From: an uncultured SAR86 cluster bacterium
GTDB lineage: Bacteria; Pseudomonadota; Gammaproteobacteria; Magnimaribacterales; D2472
Direction: 5' to 3'
Assembly: GCA_902632555.1 (NCBI GenBank)
Contig: CACPCZ010000003.1
Location: forward strand, 5,001-69,000
Length of the DNA stretch: 64,000 bases
This document shows positions 51,609 to 60,893 of the stretch, piece after piece. The position numbers were made by a program, and so were the translations under genes. Each line of letters starts with the position of its first letter. The first letter of the stretch is position 1. The notes beneath the pieces were generated by a model. That model was given only the letters and a program-made list of their open reading frames with translations, made no database searches and had not been told where the DNA came from.

Positions 51609-52552
51609 TTGTCCCTGTTATATGCGATATTGGTTAATTCTAACATTTCTTTTTTAACTTTGAGATTATCAATCTTCTCAGCAAAGATTATCGCATTTTT
51701 ATGAAATTGTTTTGCAAGAAGCTCTGTTTTTTGTATGCCATTCAAATTTTTTATTAGATCCAATACCTTATCTGCATTAATTTTTGGGTTACCCAAGACA
51801 TTTAGCAATACTTTTTTTTCATTCCTTTTTGCGTTTTTGTAAGCGAAATAAAAGGGATAAGTTATTTTTCCTTCTCTAAGATCCTGAAAAAGAGGTTTGC
51901 CTATTTTTTCATTAAATGAATAATCTAAAAGATCATCTTTTATTTGAAATAGTATGCCAATATTTTTTGCACACTCGCTAATATTTTTTATATATTTTTT
52001 ATCAGCATTTACTAATAGCGCTCCTGTCTTTGCAGAAGCTTCAAACAACCTTCCGGTTTTAAAATAACTTATTTTTTTTAATTTATTGAGAGATATATTT
52101 TCATTATTAATTGCATCCAGCTGAATTAATTCTCCTTGAGATATATCATTAGTTGCCCTAGAGAGCTCATTAAGAATTTGTTGATTGCCAATATCAACCA
52201 TATACATAAAAGCTTTGGAATAAATATAATCACCAATCAAAACTCCGTGAGCATTAGACCATACTTTATTAACAGACTCTTTTCCTCTTCTGAATGATGA
52301 ATCATCAACGACATCGTCATGCACCAAAGTCGCGGTATGTAATAATTCAATTATGGCAGCAAGCTTAACTCTGTCTTTTTTATTTCTGTTAATTGATGAC
52401 GCTATAAGATTAAGTTTTGACCTAATTTTTTTCCCATTAGACCTAAAAATATGCTTATAAAGATTTTTTATGGTTTTTTCTTTTACAACATCATTTTTTA
52501 TTATTTTTTCAACAAGCTGTACTTCTTTTAATGTTGTTTGCATTGATTTCAT
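51605..52552 (-). CDS. ispB: Polyprenyl (octaprenyl-type) diphosphate synthase
   Basis: This trans-prenyltransferase extends isoprenyl diphosphate to the quinone side chain. The 315 residues show the first Asp-rich motif DDVVDD at 79-84 with SSFRRGK, and the second [10 protein letters not shown] near 207. Being divergent from rplU-rpmA is the usual gammaproteobacterial arrangement, which supports IspB over IspA. A perfect TATAAT lies at 52576-52581 on its strand, overlapping the rplU promoter region. The exact chain length cannot be read from the sequence. Confidence 0.9.
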   Translation of the reverse strand: MKSMQTTLKEVQLVEKIIKNDVVKEKTIKNLYKHIFRSNGKKIRSKLNLIASSINRNKKDRVKLAAIIELLHTATLVHDDVVDDSSFRRGKESVNKVWSNAHGVLIGDYIYSKAFMYMVDIGNQQILNELSRATNDISQGELIQLDAINNENISLNKLKKISYFKTGRLFEASAKTGALLVNADKKYIKNISECAKNIGILFQIKDDLLDYSFNEKIGKPLFQDLREGKITYPFYFAYKNAKRNEKKVLLNVLGNPKINADKVLDLIKNLNGIQKTELLAKQFHKNAIIFAEKIDNLKVKKEMLELTNIAYNRDK

Positions 52553-52589
52553 TTTTGTAGACTATTTAAGTCAAAATTATACATAAGTA

Positions 52590-52618
52590 TTGATAATTTC
52601 TTCATTAAAGCGTATATT
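52590..52618 (+). promoter_or_regulatory. Sigma70 promoter for rplU-rpmA-obgE
   Basis: TTGATA (52590-52595) and TATATT (52613-52618) are 17 bases apart. The transcript would begin near the GCGGGC at 52621, about 18 bases before the rplU ATG, with an AAGGA ribosome site between. Confidence 0.7.
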
Positions 52619-52642
52619 TTGCGGGCTTTAAAGGATTATATT

Positions 52643-52960
52643 ATGTACGCGGTTATTGAAACAGGTGGAAAACAACATAAAGTTGAGAAAGGCATGGTTT
52701 TATCGATTGATCTTACAAAAGATGAGGTCGGTAAAAAAATAACTTTTGAAAATGTTCTTTTGTATGTTGATGGTGATAATGTTGAGGTTGGTCAACCATA
52801 CCTTAGCAATGTAAAAGTAACAGCTGAAGTTAAAGATGTAGTTAAATCTGATAAAATTTCAGTTCTTCGATTTAGAAGAAGAAAGCATAGTATGAGAAAA
52901 GTAGGACATAGAGCAAAACATACTCAAATAGAAATTAAGAATATTAAATTAGAGAGTTAA
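52643..52960 (+). CDS. rplU: 50S ribosomal protein L21
   Basis: L21 binds 23S rRNA in domain V. I start at ATG 52643 ([17 protein letters not shown]), with AAGGA eight bases upstream, rather than an earlier in-frame TTG overlapping the promoter. This gives 105 residues against 103 in E. coli. The C-terminal [21 protein letters not shown] is conserved. One base separates it from rpmA. Confidence 0.96.
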   Translation: MYAVIETGGKQHKVEKGMVLSIDLTKDEVGKKITFENVLLYVDGDNVEVGQPYLSNVKVTAEVKDVVKSDKISVLRFRRRKHSMRKVGHRAKHTQIEIKNIKLES

Positions 52961-52961
52961 A

Positions 52962-53219
52962 ATGGCACATAAGAAAGCAGGCGGATCAAGTAAAAACGGT
53001 CGAGATTCCAACTCTAAGCGTCTTGGAGTAAAGAGATTTGGCGGTCAGATAGTTAAAGCTGGAGAGATTCTAATTCGTCAACGCGGTACCAATACTCATC
53101 CTGGTCTAAATGTGGGCATAGGAAAAGACGATACTCTTTTTGCTAAAGCTGCAGGTATGGTTCAATTTACATACAAAGGTCCAAAAAAAAGAAAAACTGC
53201 AAACGTTATTCCTCAGTAG
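52962..53219 (+). CDS. rpmA: 50S ribosomal protein L27
   Basis: The N-terminal tail of L27 reaches the peptidyl transferase centre. The 85 residues start [29 protein letters not shown], the form that needs no proteolytic trimming, and include [25 protein letters not shown]. obgE follows after nine bases. Confidence 0.97.
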   Translation: MAHKKAGGSSKNGRDSNSKRLGVKRFGGQIVKAGEILIRQRGTNTHPGLNVGIGKDDTLFAKAAGMVQFTYKGPKKRKTANVIPQ

Positions 53220-53228
53220 TTTTAAAAT

Positions 53229-54236
53229 ATGAACTTCATTGATGAGGCCTATCTCGAAGTAAGGGCAGGAGATGGGGGTTCTGGTGCATCTAGCTTCAGA
53301 AGAGAAAAATATATTCCATTTGGTGGTCCTGATGGTGGTGATGGCGGAAAGGGTGGAGATGTCTTATTTAAAGTGAATCCAAATTCTAATACGTTAATAG
53401 ATTTTCAGAATAGAAAAATATTCGAGGCAAAAAATGGTGAAAGGGGTTCAGGTAAAAATAAATCCGGATCTGCTGGCGAAGATCTAATAATAAATGTACC
53501 AAATGGTACAGTCATTTATGATGATGTTACTAATGAAGAACTGTTAGATTGCATTGATGAGTCAAAAGAATATTTGATTGCTAAAGGTGGAGAAGGAGGA
53601 CATGGGAATGCAAGATTTAAGTCTTCTACAAATAGAGCTCCAAGGAAGTCAACACCTGGTTTTAAAGGTGAGATCCGTTCATTAAGGTTGGAGTTAAAAT
53701 CACTTGCAGATGTTGGTTTAGTTGGATTTCCTAATGCTGGAAAATCAACTTTTCTCAATTATGTATCATCCGCTAAGCCTAAAATAGGTAGTTATCCTTT
53801 TACAACTTTAAGACCTCACCTTGGAACAATTAAAGGCTCAGAATCAAGTTATGTAATCGCTGATATCCCCGGCCTAATTGAAGGTGCATCTGATGGGGCA
53901 GGCCTAGGAACAAAGTTCTTAAAGCATATTTCTAGAACTGGCTTACTACTTATATTTGTTGATTTATATTCAACAGATGATTTAAGTCCGACTAAGCAAA
54001 CAAGTTTGCTTTATAAGGAGCTTGAGACCTATAAAGATGATTTGACACAAAAAATATCATGGATTGTTTGCAATAAAATAGATTTATTAGAAGAGGACGA
54101 GCTTATGAAAATCAAAGCTGACATTCTTACAAGCCATAATCTCTCAGAAGATAAAATTTTTATGATCTCAGCAGCAACAGGAAATGGAATAGACCATCTT
54201 CTAAAAAAACTGGAAACGGAAGTTTGTAAAAATTAA
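53229..54236 (+). CDS. obgE: GTPase ObgE/CgtA
   Basis: Obg is a GTPase for 50S assembly and stress signalling. The 335 residues begin with the Gly-rich Obg fold (AGDGGSGASSFRREKY, FGGPDGGDGGKGGDV). The G domain then has G1 GFPNAGKST at 166-174, PFTTLRPHLG, DIPGLIEGASDGAGLG and NKIDLL. It lacks the long acidic C-terminal tail of E. coli ObgE (390 residues). It is third in the rplU-rpmA-obgE run and overlaps convergent rpsT by four bases. Confidence 0.96.
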   Translation: MNFIDEAYLEVRAGDGGSGASSFRREKYIPFGGPDGGDGGKGGDVLFKVNPNSNTLIDFQNRKIFEAKNGERGSGKNKSGSAGEDLIINVPNGTVIYDDVTNEELLDCIDESKEYLIAKGGEGGHGNARFKSSTNRAPRKSTPGFKGEIRSLRLELKSLADVGLVGFPNAGKSTFLNYVSSAKPKIGSYPFTTLRPHLGTIKGSESSYVIADIPGLIEGASDGAGLGTKFLKHISRTGLLLIFVDLYSTDDLSPTKQTSLLYKELETYKDDLTQKISWIVCNKIDLLEEDELMKIKADILTSHNLSEDKIFMISAATGNGIDHLLKKLETEVCKN

Positions 54237-54496
54237 CCTAAGGTTTTTACAGCTTTTGATAGCCTGCTTTTGGTCCTAGCAGCAGCATTTTTGTGAATGA
54301 CTTTTTTAGAAGCCGCAGAATCGATTACTTTTTCTGCATTCTTTAAAAGTTCTTTGGCTTTTACAGGATCGTTATCTTCAATACTTGCACGAACAGTTTT
54401 TACTGCTGTTCTGACCATAGATCTTTGAGCATGCCTTAATTTATACCTTTCAGCATTTTGTTTTGCTCTTTTAATTGCTTGCTTTGAATTAGCCAT
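54233..54496 (-). CDS. rpsT: 30S ribosomal protein S20
   Basis: S20 is a three-helix 16S rRNA-binding protein. The 87 residues match E. coli and show ANSKQAIKRAKQNAERYKLRHAQRSMVRTAVK and SKKVIHKNAAARTKSRLSKAVKTL. It has its own promoter upstream (54518-54546) and overlaps the end of obgE. Confidence 0.97.
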   Translation of the reverse strand: MANSKQAIKRAKQNAERYKLRHAQRSMVRTAVKTVRASIEDNDPVKAKELLKNAEKVIDSAASKKVIHKNAAARTKSRLSKAVKTLG

Positions 54497-54517
54497 AAAT
54501 ATTTTTTTAAGGTGCGT

Positions 54518-54546
54518 AGTTTAATAATGAATTTGCATTATGTCCA
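54518..54546 (-). promoter_or_regulatory. Probable sigma70 promoter for rpsT with GC discriminator
   Basis: On the minus strand TGGACA (54546-54541) and TAAACT (54523-54518) are 17 bases apart, and ACGCACC follows directly. This is close to the discriminator of the tuf and rpsJ promoters. The -10 box matches only four of six positions. Confidence 0.55.
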
Positions 54547-54570
54547 TACATACACACTATTTAAAAATAA

Positions 54571-54598
54571 AAAAAAGGCAACTGGTAGTTGCCTTTTT
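54571..54598 (-). terminator. Bidirectional Rho-independent terminator after the TonB receptor
   Basis: GGCAAC and GTTGCC pair around a TGGTA loop, with six A on one side and five T on the other, giving terminators on both strands. It ends the TonB-receptor transcript before the rpsT promoter. Confidence 0.85.
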
Positions 54599-54614
54599 AA
54601 TATATTTGCTCTAT

Positions 54615-57251
54615 TTATCTAGAGTACTTAACTCCCATATAAACAATTTTTCCCCTAGGATCGTGCTGTCTTGGATCATAGTTGAAATTAGCAGAGTCAT
54701 AGAAGAAAGGTGCTGCTTCATCAGTAGCATTCTTAACTCCAAATGACAAACTCAAGTTTGAGTCATTCATTTCAAATGAATAAGAGTACTTCAGATCTAG
54801 AACATTAAATTCATCAATATCTTGTCCTAATCCTAAGCTTGCCCCTAATGCATTTGGCACATTTGTAGTTTCATAGTCTGAGATCATTCTATAAAAAGCT
54901 GCCATTGAATGATTACCATTTGTTAAAGACGCACTTATTACAGTTTTAGTCTCAGGAAGAGATCTTGCAAAATTATCTTGGTTAAACAAGCCAACCACGT
55001 CCTTCATACCTCCACCAGTAGCTGGTATTTCGTATGAAAGCATGTGGGCTCTATTAATGCCAAGACTCACATTGCCTAGTCTAGACTCAAAATTATAAGA
55101 AGCTTCGATGTCATATCCGTCGGTATCAACTTCAGACGCATTTTTATATCTTGTAGTAACACCTATAAGAGTTCCATCAACAAGTCTCACAATATCAGGA
55201 CCATTAGGGTCTGCAAGTACTTTTCCTTGAGCACTTTCAATAGTTATCACATCCTCATAATTGATAGACCAGTAATCAAATTTCATTGAGAATTGGTCAC
55301 TTGGAGACCAAACTGCTCCTATATTTAAGTTTGTTGACTCCTCAGGAATCAAATCAGAACTATATGCTTGAGCAATTCTTATGAAGCTGGGTTGTCCTAC
55401 TGCATTTCCTGCTGAATCAAAATCTTGAATTCCTTGAAGCCCAACACTTGATTGATTAAGCTGCGACAAAGATGGCTCTCTAAATGATGTGCTTACAGAG
55501 CCTCTCAGTACTAAGTTGTCATTTGCTTGCATCCTTATTGAGAGTTTTGGGTTAACACTACTGTCAGATTCTAATTTCTCATATCTAATAGCACCTCTAA
55601 CTTCAACTCTTTCAGAGGTTTGTTTCGCAGCCTCTGCAAAAATAGCATAAGCAGATCTACTTGCACTGGTTTCAATACCACCGCCCAAGAAAATTAAGTC
55701 TGCTGGTACGGAAAGATTTCCATTTGCATCAAATGTAGCAATTGAATCATCATTCCTAGCAACATCATGATGTTCTTTTCTCATCTGGAATCCAGTCGCT
55801 ACTTCCGTATCGCCAACCATTCCGGTCATTACTATATCAAGAACATGTAGTTCAACTTCAACAAAAGTTGCCTGAGCGGTTGAAATATATGAAATTAATT
55901 CATCTGAGTTTGATGTAGAATCAAACAAATTCCATGTTCCTGGAGCTCCAGGCCCACCTCTGATAGCGTTTAAGAATCTAGAAGTACTTGTATCAGGCTG
56001 AAAACCTTCATTTTCTTCAGCACTGAAAGTGTATGATACATCCATATTGAAACCATTATCTAATTCTCCGGATAAACCCATTGATAGTCTTCTTGCTTCA
56101 AGTGATCTTGGCGCAGGAGGTGAATCAAAGGCTGATCCTAGTGCTCTTCCTAAGAACATTACTGGAAAAGGAAATGGGCTACCCCCTTGTCCAGGTAAAA
56201 TTACATTTGCAGGTGTCGCAAGTGATAATGCTGGATATGAAGGCGATTGAAAATTATCATTAACATCAATTTTAGAAGTAAGATAATCCATTTTAAAAGT
56301 CATACCGCTGTCAAGATCAGTTTTAAATGAAGTATATGTTTGCAAATGATCTTCATCATTCACTAGATTAAATCTGTCTCCATAATAAAATCCACATCTT
56401 GCTCCAGAAGCCTGAGGAAAGATTATTCCTTTATTAGCAATACAGTTCGGATCAGGAATATTTTCTAAAGGAGAATATGTTCCTGCATACGGTCCCGAAT
56501 CAACTGTTCCGGCTCCAAATGACAAGAAGCTTGTTCCAAATCCACTTATTCCAACCTGTGCTAGACCAGGATCAAATGCAGATCCAGGTAAAGGAGATCT
56601 ATCTAAACTGCTAATAGCAAAAACAAGATCACCGTTACCAACTTCAGTTCCTAAGATGACACTTAGTTTATCGTCAGTTTGGCCATATAGGTCTGTCTCT
56701 TGAGTAGATACATCAACCTCTAATCCTTTAAAGTCTCTCCTAAAGATATAATTAACTACACCAGCAACAGCATCAGAACCATAGATTGATGCAGCGCCTT
56801 CTTTTAAGACTTCAACTCTTTCGATAGCATTAACAGGAATAATGCTTGTATTAACGTAAACACTACCATCGTTAGCTGTAATGCCAGCAGTTGTATGTCT
56901 TTTACCATCAAGAAGTACTAATGTTGATGTAAGACCAAGACCACGTAAGTTAACATTTGTAGAACCCTGAGTTGCACCTGATGTAAATGAGTCAACATTA
57001 TTTTCAGAACCAGAATTTATAGCAATGTTGCTTGTTATATCTGCTACAGTAGATGCACTTAAAGCATCTATTGTATCTCTTGAGATAATCTCCACTGGCG
57101 ATGCTCCGTCAGTAGGACTCCCTTTAATATACGAACCGGTTACAACAACTTCTTCAACAGACTCTTCATTATCTTGAGCGATAATGTTTAGTGAATTAAA
57201 AATGAAGAAAATTGAAAGGCACCGGACAAATAATTTTTTTGAATTATGCAT
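54615..57251 (-). CDS. TonB-dependent receptor, substrate unknown
   Basis: An 878-residue outer-membrane receptor. A signal peptide (KKLFVRCLSIFFIFNSLNIIAQ) leads into VEEVVVTGSYIKG at the TonB-box position and the plug domain (STNVNLRGLGLTSTLVLLDGKRHT, ERVEVLKEGAASIYGSDAVAGVVNYI). A long barrel ends DPRGKIVYMGVKYSR. One Cys pair (PNCIANKG and GARCGFYYG) lies in an early loop. The LGLTSTLVLLDGKR plug resembles receptors for oligosaccharides, peptides or other organic nutrients more than siderophore ones; this is inference. An AAGGGGGGAA ribosome site precedes the ATG. It sits downstream of tmRNA on the same strand. Confidence 0.9.
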   Translation of the reverse strand: MHNSKKLFVRCLSIFFIFNSLNIIAQDNEESVEEVVVTGSYIKGSPTDGASPVEIISRDTIDALSASTVADITSNIAINSGSENNVDSFTSGATQGSTNVNLRGLGLTSTLVLLDGKRHTTAGITANDGSVYVNTSIIPVNAIERVEVLKEGAASIYGSDAVAGVVNYIFRRDFKGLEVDVSTQETDLYGQTDDKLSVILGTEVGNGDLVFAISSLDRSPLPGSAFDPGLAQVGISGFGTSFLSFGAGTVDSGPYAGTYSPLENIPDPNCIANKGIIFPQASGARCGFYYGDRFNLVNDEDHLQTYTSFKTDLDSGMTFKMDYLTSKIDVNDNFQSPSYPALSLATPANVILPGQGGSPFPFPVMFLGRALGSAFDSPPAPRSLEARRLSMGLSGELDNGFNMDVSYTFSAEENEGFQPDTSTSRFLNAIRGGPGAPGTWNLFDSTSNSDELISYISTAQATFVEVELHVLDIVMTGMVGDTEVATGFQMRKEHHDVARNDDSIATFDANGNLSVPADLIFLGGGIETSASRSAYAIFAEAAKQTSERVEVRGAIRYEKLESDSSVNPKLSIRMQANDNLVLRGSVSTSFREPSLSQLNQSSVGLQGIQDFDSAGNAVGQPSFIRIAQAYSSDLIPEESTNLNIGAVWSPSDQFSMKFDYWSINYEDVITIESAQGKVLADPNGPDIVRLVDGTLIGVTTRYKNASEVDTDGYDIEASYNFESRLGNVSLGINRAHMLSYEIPATGGGMKDVVGLFNQDNFARSLPETKTVISASLTNGNHSMAAFYRMISDYETTNVPNALGASLGLGQDIDEFNVLDLKYSYSFEMNDSNLSLSFGVKNATDEAAPFFYDSANFNYDPRQHDPRGKIVYMGVKYSR

Positions 57252-57322
57252 AAGTTCCCCCCTTATTTTTTAAATTTCAAAATAATTTTTAAACCCTATT
57301 GATATAATATTACTACTTTTGG

Positions 57323-57336
57323 CTGTTTTTGAACAG
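57323..57336. promoter_or_regulatory. Short palindrome between tmRNA and TonB receptor
   Basis: CTGTT-TTTG-AACAG is a perfect five-base inverted repeat in the 106-base gap between tmRNA and the receptor. It could be a small hairpin or an operator. The spacing (CTGT-N6-ACAG) differs from the E. coli LexA box. There is no T-run, so it is not a standard terminator. Confidence 0.3.
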
Positions 57337-57357
57337 AAAAGAAGAATGATGAAACAT

Positions 57358-57703
57358 TGGTGGAGGCGGCGGGAATTGAACCCGCGTCCGCTAATCCTTC
57401 AGCCTAACTTCTACATGCTTAGCTCATTCTATTATTTTTGACTTTCAAGGCCCGAAGAGCAGGGATTGAAAGCGAGCTTGATTAAGTTTAACCAAACTGT
57501 ATCCAAGCAATACAGCCTGGCTAGACTATGTGTTTATCCGATGCTTCAAACCATAGCCAATTTTTGCATCGGTTAGCATTAAGCTGCTAAAGCGTAGTTG
57601 TCGTTATTTGCAACTATTTTTTTATAGTATGTTTTACAAGAGTTACTACAATCTTGGCATGCGCTTTGGAGTCCAGTAGAAACGTCGAACCCTATTCGCC
57701 CCC
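57358..57703 (-). ncRNA. ssrA: Transfer-messenger RNA (tmRNA)
   Basis: tmRNA rescues stalled ribosomes with SmpB. About 346 bases start GGGGGCGAATAGGGTTCGACG and end in a T arm and CGCCTCC-A-CCA. The ends pair as GGGGGCG with CGCCTCC (one G-U), forming the tRNA-like acceptor. The resume codon GCA begins a reading frame at 57611 running to TAA at 57579 and encoding ANNDNYALAA, a degradation tag of normal type. A -10 TATAAT lies at 57716-57721, giving a short 5' leader for RNase P removal. Confidence 0.95.
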
Positions 57704-57715
57704 ATCGGGAAAAAG

Positions 57716-57721
57716 ATTATA
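57716..57721 (-). promoter_or_regulatory. -10 box of the tmRNA promoter
   Basis: A perfect TATAAT on the minus strand ends 12 bases before the mature tmRNA 5' end. I see no good -35 hexamer at normal spacing. Confidence 0.5.
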
Positions 57722-57753
57722 CATTAATAATAATTAGTAGCTTTTAATTTAGA

Positions 57754-58218
57754 TTATTTATTTTTATTTTTGAGAATTCGAGCTTGATCTCTCTGCCAAT
57801 CTCTTTTTTTAATATCTTCTCTTTGATCTCTTTGTTTCTTTCCTGTGCCAAGTGCAATTTCACATTTGACGTTATTATTTTTCCAATATAGTTTGGTTAA
57901 AACACAAGTAAGTCCTTTTTCCCCTTTGAGCTTTTGAATTTTTAAAATTTCTTTTTTATGAAGCAAAAGTTTTCTAGATCTAGTTATATCAATATCCTCA
58001 CTAATCAATGAAGCAGGACTATCTATTTTTACACCTATCAACCATGCTTCATTTTTTTTGATATTTACATAAGAATTTTTAACATCTACTTTATTTTGTC
58101 TTAGTGATTTAACTTCCCATCCCTCCAGAACAATACCAGCCTCAAAAGATTCATTAAGCTTATAGTTTCTTGATGCATTTTTATTTTTTACAATTAATAC
58201 AGGTTTTTCATTAGACAT
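57754..58218 (-). CDS. smpB: SsrA-binding protein SmpB
   Basis: SmpB delivers tmRNA to stalled ribosomes. The 154 residues include IVKNKNASRNYKLNESFEAGIVLEGWEVKSLRQNKVDVKNSYV and the C-terminal helix GKKQRDQREDIKKRDWQRDQARI that probes the empty mRNA channel. It sits just upstream of ssrA on the same strand. A CATAAT box ends five bases before the ATG and there is no ribosome site, so its mRNA may be leaderless. Confidence 0.96.
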   Translation of the reverse strand: MSNEKPVLIVKNKNASRNYKLNESFEAGIVLEGWEVKSLRQNKVDVKNSYVNIKKNEAWLIGVKIDSPASLISEDIDITRSRKLLLHKKEILKIQKLKGEKGLTCVLTKLYWKNNNVKCEIALGTGKKQRDQREDIKKRDWQRDQARILKNKNK

Positions 58219-58268
58219 ACTTTATTATGTATTGTGAAAAGTGATATGCAATAAATTTTAGACTTAAA

Positions 58269-58730
58269 TTGAACATAACGAATATAAAATCAACATATGG
58301 ATACATTGGATTTATTCCCTTTGCGATCTTTTCACTTATACCTTGGATAATAGATGGTAATCTTGGCAAAATCTCAATTCAATTTCAGCTTGCCTATGGA
58401 GCAATAATAATTACTTTTCTGGGTGGTTTTGCTTGGGGATGGAGTGATGAAGAAAAAAATCAGCCCAGAAATCTCTCAATTGGAATTGGATTTAGCTTGT
58501 TAGGCTGCTCAATGCTTTTATTAAACTACTTTGATTTTATTTTTTCAGGATTAATCTTATCAATAATTAGTTTTTATTTATTTTATGTTTTCGAAAGTTC
58601 AACAGAGATATTTCAAAAAAAAGACGAAGACTATAAAAAATTTAGAAAAATACTCACTTTACTTGTTTGCATTAGTTTTCTAATATCTTCAGGATATTGG
58701 ATAAATCCTTACAGTAGCCCATACTTATAA
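58269..58730 (+). CDS. DUF3429 family membrane protein
   Basis: A 153-residue inner-membrane protein with about five hydrophobic helices. TYGYIGFIPFAIFSL and YGAIIITFLGGFAWGW match the pattern of the DUF3429 family, whose function is not established. A charged loop (EIFQKKDEDYKKFRKIL) separates the last helix (LVCISFLISSGYW). It starts at TTG and is divergent from smpB. The symporter gene starts eight bases after its stop. Confidence 0.78.
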   Translation: MNITNIKSTYGYIGFIPFAIFSLIPWIIDGNLGKISIQFQLAYGAIIITFLGGFAWGWSDEEKNQPRNLSIGIGFSLLGCSMLLLNYFDFIFSGLILSIISFYLFYVFESSTEIFQKKDEDYKKFRKILTLLVCISFLISSGYWINPYSSPYL

Positions 58731-58737
58731 AATATTT

Positions 58738-60087
58738 ATGCAAAAAACATTAAAATCACATGGAACTTGGATCGGAAAATGGACATTTGTACTTGCTGCA
58801 ACTGGTTCAGCTGTCGGTTTAGGTAATATATGGGGCTTTCCATATAAGGCTGGCACAGAGGGTGGAGCGGCTTTTGTTCTTATTTATTTGCTTTGCATCG
58901 TTGTAATCGGAGTTCCGATTATGATTAGTGAAATTTTAATTGGACGTCGTTCAGGAAATAGTCCAATAAATGCAATGAAGAAATCTGCGGTTGATTCTGG
59001 TGCTTCATCTTTGTGGCAATTAGTTGGTTGGACTGGAATTATTGCAGGAGTTTTCATTTTATCTTTCTACAGCGTAATAGCTGGCATTTGTTTAAATTAC
59101 ATTTTCATATCTGCCACGCCAAATGAACTTTTGAGTGCTTCTGAGCAATTTGGTCTGGTAACCTCATCTCCAGAAAATCTTATATTTTGGCACACAATAT
59201 TTATGGTTCTTACTCTCTTGATTGTTTCTGCAGGCATTGAAGAAGGTATTGGAAGGATGGTAAAAATCTTGATGCCTCTATTAGGTTTTTTATTAATATT
59301 TATGGTCATTTATGGAATGATAAATGGTGCGTTTCTTAGAGCTCTTTCTTTTTTATTCACACCAGATTTCAGCAATGTAGACACTGATACTTTTTTATCT
59401 GCTATGGGCCAAGCTTTTTTTAGTATGAGCTTAGGAATGGGTTCAATAATGGCTTACGGAGCTTATATGCCAAAAGAACAAGAAATAGTATCTACATCAT
59501 TTAGTGTGGGTTCTCTTGATACTTTGGTGGCCATATTGGCAGGATTAGCAATTTTCCCAATTATTTTTGCATTCAATCTTGAACCAGGAAGTGGCCCAGG
59601 CTTGGTATTTGTATCTTTACTTTCAGCATTTAATCAAATGGAGTTTGGCCAATTAATTGGACCAATTTTCTTTATTCTTTTGTCAGTTGCTGCATTGAGT
59701 TCATCTATTTCTATTTTAGAACCGGGTGTAGCCTATCTTGCAGAGGAGGGATTTCTTTCAAGAAAGCAATCTGCAATCACAATCTCAGCTTTATGTTGGG
59801 TAATTGGTATCGGAACTGCAACTGGCTTTAATATATTTTCGGCAGTAGATTCTTCCGGCGAAACTATTAATCCTTTTTTAAACTTGGTTGAAATGATCTC
59901 AGTTCAATATTTGCAACCCTTCGGTGGCATGATGATTGCAATATTTGTTGGATGGTTTATGAGTGAGTCATTGATAAAGAATGAAATTAAAAATATTAAT
60001 CCCCTGTTGTACAAACTTTGGAGATTTTTTATAAAATTTGTTGCACCTTTAAGCGTTGTGTCTATTTTTATATCTCAATTAACGTGA
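58738..60087 (+). CDS. Sodium-dependent transporter, neurotransmitter:sodium symporter (SNF) family
   Basis: A 449-residue inner-membrane symporter of the LeuT fold. The N-terminal signature WTFVLAATGSAVGLGNIWGFPYKAGTEGGAAFVLIYLL holds the unwound first helix with the sodium and substrate sites. About eleven to twelve helices follow, with AMGQAFFSMSLGMGSIMAYGAYMPKEQE (helix 6 region) and SVAALSSSISILEPG (helix 8 sodium site). It probably imports an amino acid, identity unknown. It sits between smpB and ratA, which are adjacent in many relatives. Its stop overlaps the ratA start. Confidence 0.92.
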   Translation: MQKTLKSHGTWIGKWTFVLAATGSAVGLGNIWGFPYKAGTEGGAAFVLIYLLCIVVIGVPIMISEILIGRRSGNSPINAMKKSAVDSGASSLWQLVGWTGIIAGVFILSFYSVIAGICLNYIFISATPNELLSASEQFGLVTSSPENLIFWHTIFMVLTLLIVSAGIEEGIGRMVKILMPLLGFLLIFMVIYGMINGAFLRALSFLFTPDFSNVDTDTFLSAMGQAFFSMSLGMGSIMAYGAYMPKEQEIVSTSFSVGSLDTLVAILAGLAIFPIIFAFNLEPGSGPGLVFVSLLSAFNQMEFGQLIGPIFFILLSVAALSSSISILEPGVAYLAEEGFLSRKQSAITISALCWVIGIGTATGFNIFSAVDSSGETINPFLNLVEMISVQYLQPFGGMMIAIFVGWFMSESLIKNEIKNINPLLYKLWRFFIKFVAPLSVVSIFISQLT

Positions 60088-60506
60088 TAAAAAATTTTGA
60101 GATTGTTAGAACAATACCAACAAATAGTGACAAAGCATTTAGAGAAATAGCTAACTTTGAGAACTACGTAAACTTTATTCCCGGCTGTTCAAATGCAAAA
60201 CTTATTGAAAAATCGGACGATTCTGAAATAGGTTTACTAGAGTTTGATTTTTTTACAAAGAAATATCGGATCAAATCTAAAAATACTCTTTCTGAAAACC
60301 ATATCAAAATTGAACAAATCGAAGGTCCTTTTGAAACATTTGAGGGCCATTGGCATTTAAATCCTATAAGTGAAGAGTCGTGTGAAGCGAAATTGACTGC
60401 AAGATTTAAGCTACCATTTATTTTGGGAAAAATTATACCCGAAAGTGTAATTAATTCTTTTTGTGAAGCTGCTTTAGATGGCTTTTTAAAAAATATTGAT
60501 AATTAA
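60084..60506 (+). CDS. ratA: RatA-type START/coenzyme Q-binding protein
   Basis: A 140-residue polyketide-cyclase/START-domain protein of the RatA/Coq10 group. It contains the pattern IANFENYVNFIPGCSNAKLIEK and EGPFETFEGHWHLNP, as in E. coli RatA (YPQFLPGC; DGPFKKL...W.F.P). Roles proposed for the group are ubiquinone binding and, in E. coli, inhibition of 70S association. I place the start at GTG 60084, overlapping the symporter stop as GTGA. A longer reading frame from 60018 would lie inside the symporter gene. It is convergent with bamE. Confidence 0.85.
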   Translation: MIKNFEIVRTIPTNSDKAFREIANFENYVNFIPGCSNAKLIEKSDDSEIGLLEFDFFTKKYRIKSKNTLSENHIKIEQIEGPFETFEGHWHLNPISEESCEAKLTARFKLPFILGKIIPESVINSFCEAALDGFLKNIDN

Positions 60507-60853
60507 TTTGAATCTTTAAGTTCTTCAATTGTCCAACTGTCCACAAGACCCTCAGAGTCAAAAAAGATTGAGAGTTTATTTTCATTTAGTTTTTGATCAC
60601 CGACCTGAACAGAATAATAATAATCCCATCTATCAGCATGAAAAGGATCTTTTATGAGCGCAGTCCCGAATATAAATTGAACCTGATCTCTAGTAAGGCC
60701 TTCTGATAATTTCTCTATGTCTTTCTCCTCAAGGATGTTTCCTTGCAAGATTGGTACCTTGTAAGGACTTAATGATGAACATGAAACAATCATAGCCATT
60801 ATCAAAAAGGAAAATAAAATTTGATGGAACATAATATATTTAGGTTGTTTCAT
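60503..60853 (-). CDS. bamE: Outer membrane assembly lipoprotein BamE
   Basis: BamE is a small lipoprotein of the BAM complex that inserts beta-barrel proteins into the outer membrane. The 116 residues have a signal sequence with lipobox-like MIVSC (Cys25), then VPILQGNILEEKDIEKLSEGLTRDQVQFIFGTALIKDPFHADRWDYYY, the SmpA/OmlA signature. It is divergent from fur and converges on ratA with a four-base overlap, the position it has in Pseudomonas-type genomes. Confidence 0.94.
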   Translation of the reverse strand: MKQPKYIMFHQILFSFLIMAMIVSCSSLSPYKVPILQGNILEEKDIEKLSEGLTRDQVQFIFGTALIKDPFHADRWDYYYSVQVGDQKLNENKLSIFFDSEGLVDSWTIEELKDSN

Positions 60854-60864
60854 GATTAAAATTA

Positions 60865-60893
60865 ATTATACTTTCTTATAATTTTATTGTCCC
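60865..60893 (-). promoter_or_regulatory. Probable promoter of bamE
   Basis: On the minus strand GGGACA (60893-60888) and a perfect TATAAT (60870-60865) are 17 bases apart. The start would lie about five bases before the bamE ATG, leaving almost no leader and no ribosome site. Confidence 0.55.

Noticed and set aside
52619..52642. TTG start for rplU
   Set aside because: It overlaps the promoter -10 box and would lie at or before the transcription start. ATG at 52643 has a ribosome site.
60018..60083. Longer ratA beginning inside the symporter gene
   Set aside because: The extra 22 residues are a frame shadow of the symporter's last helix. The GTG overlapping the symporter stop gives the expected RatA start.
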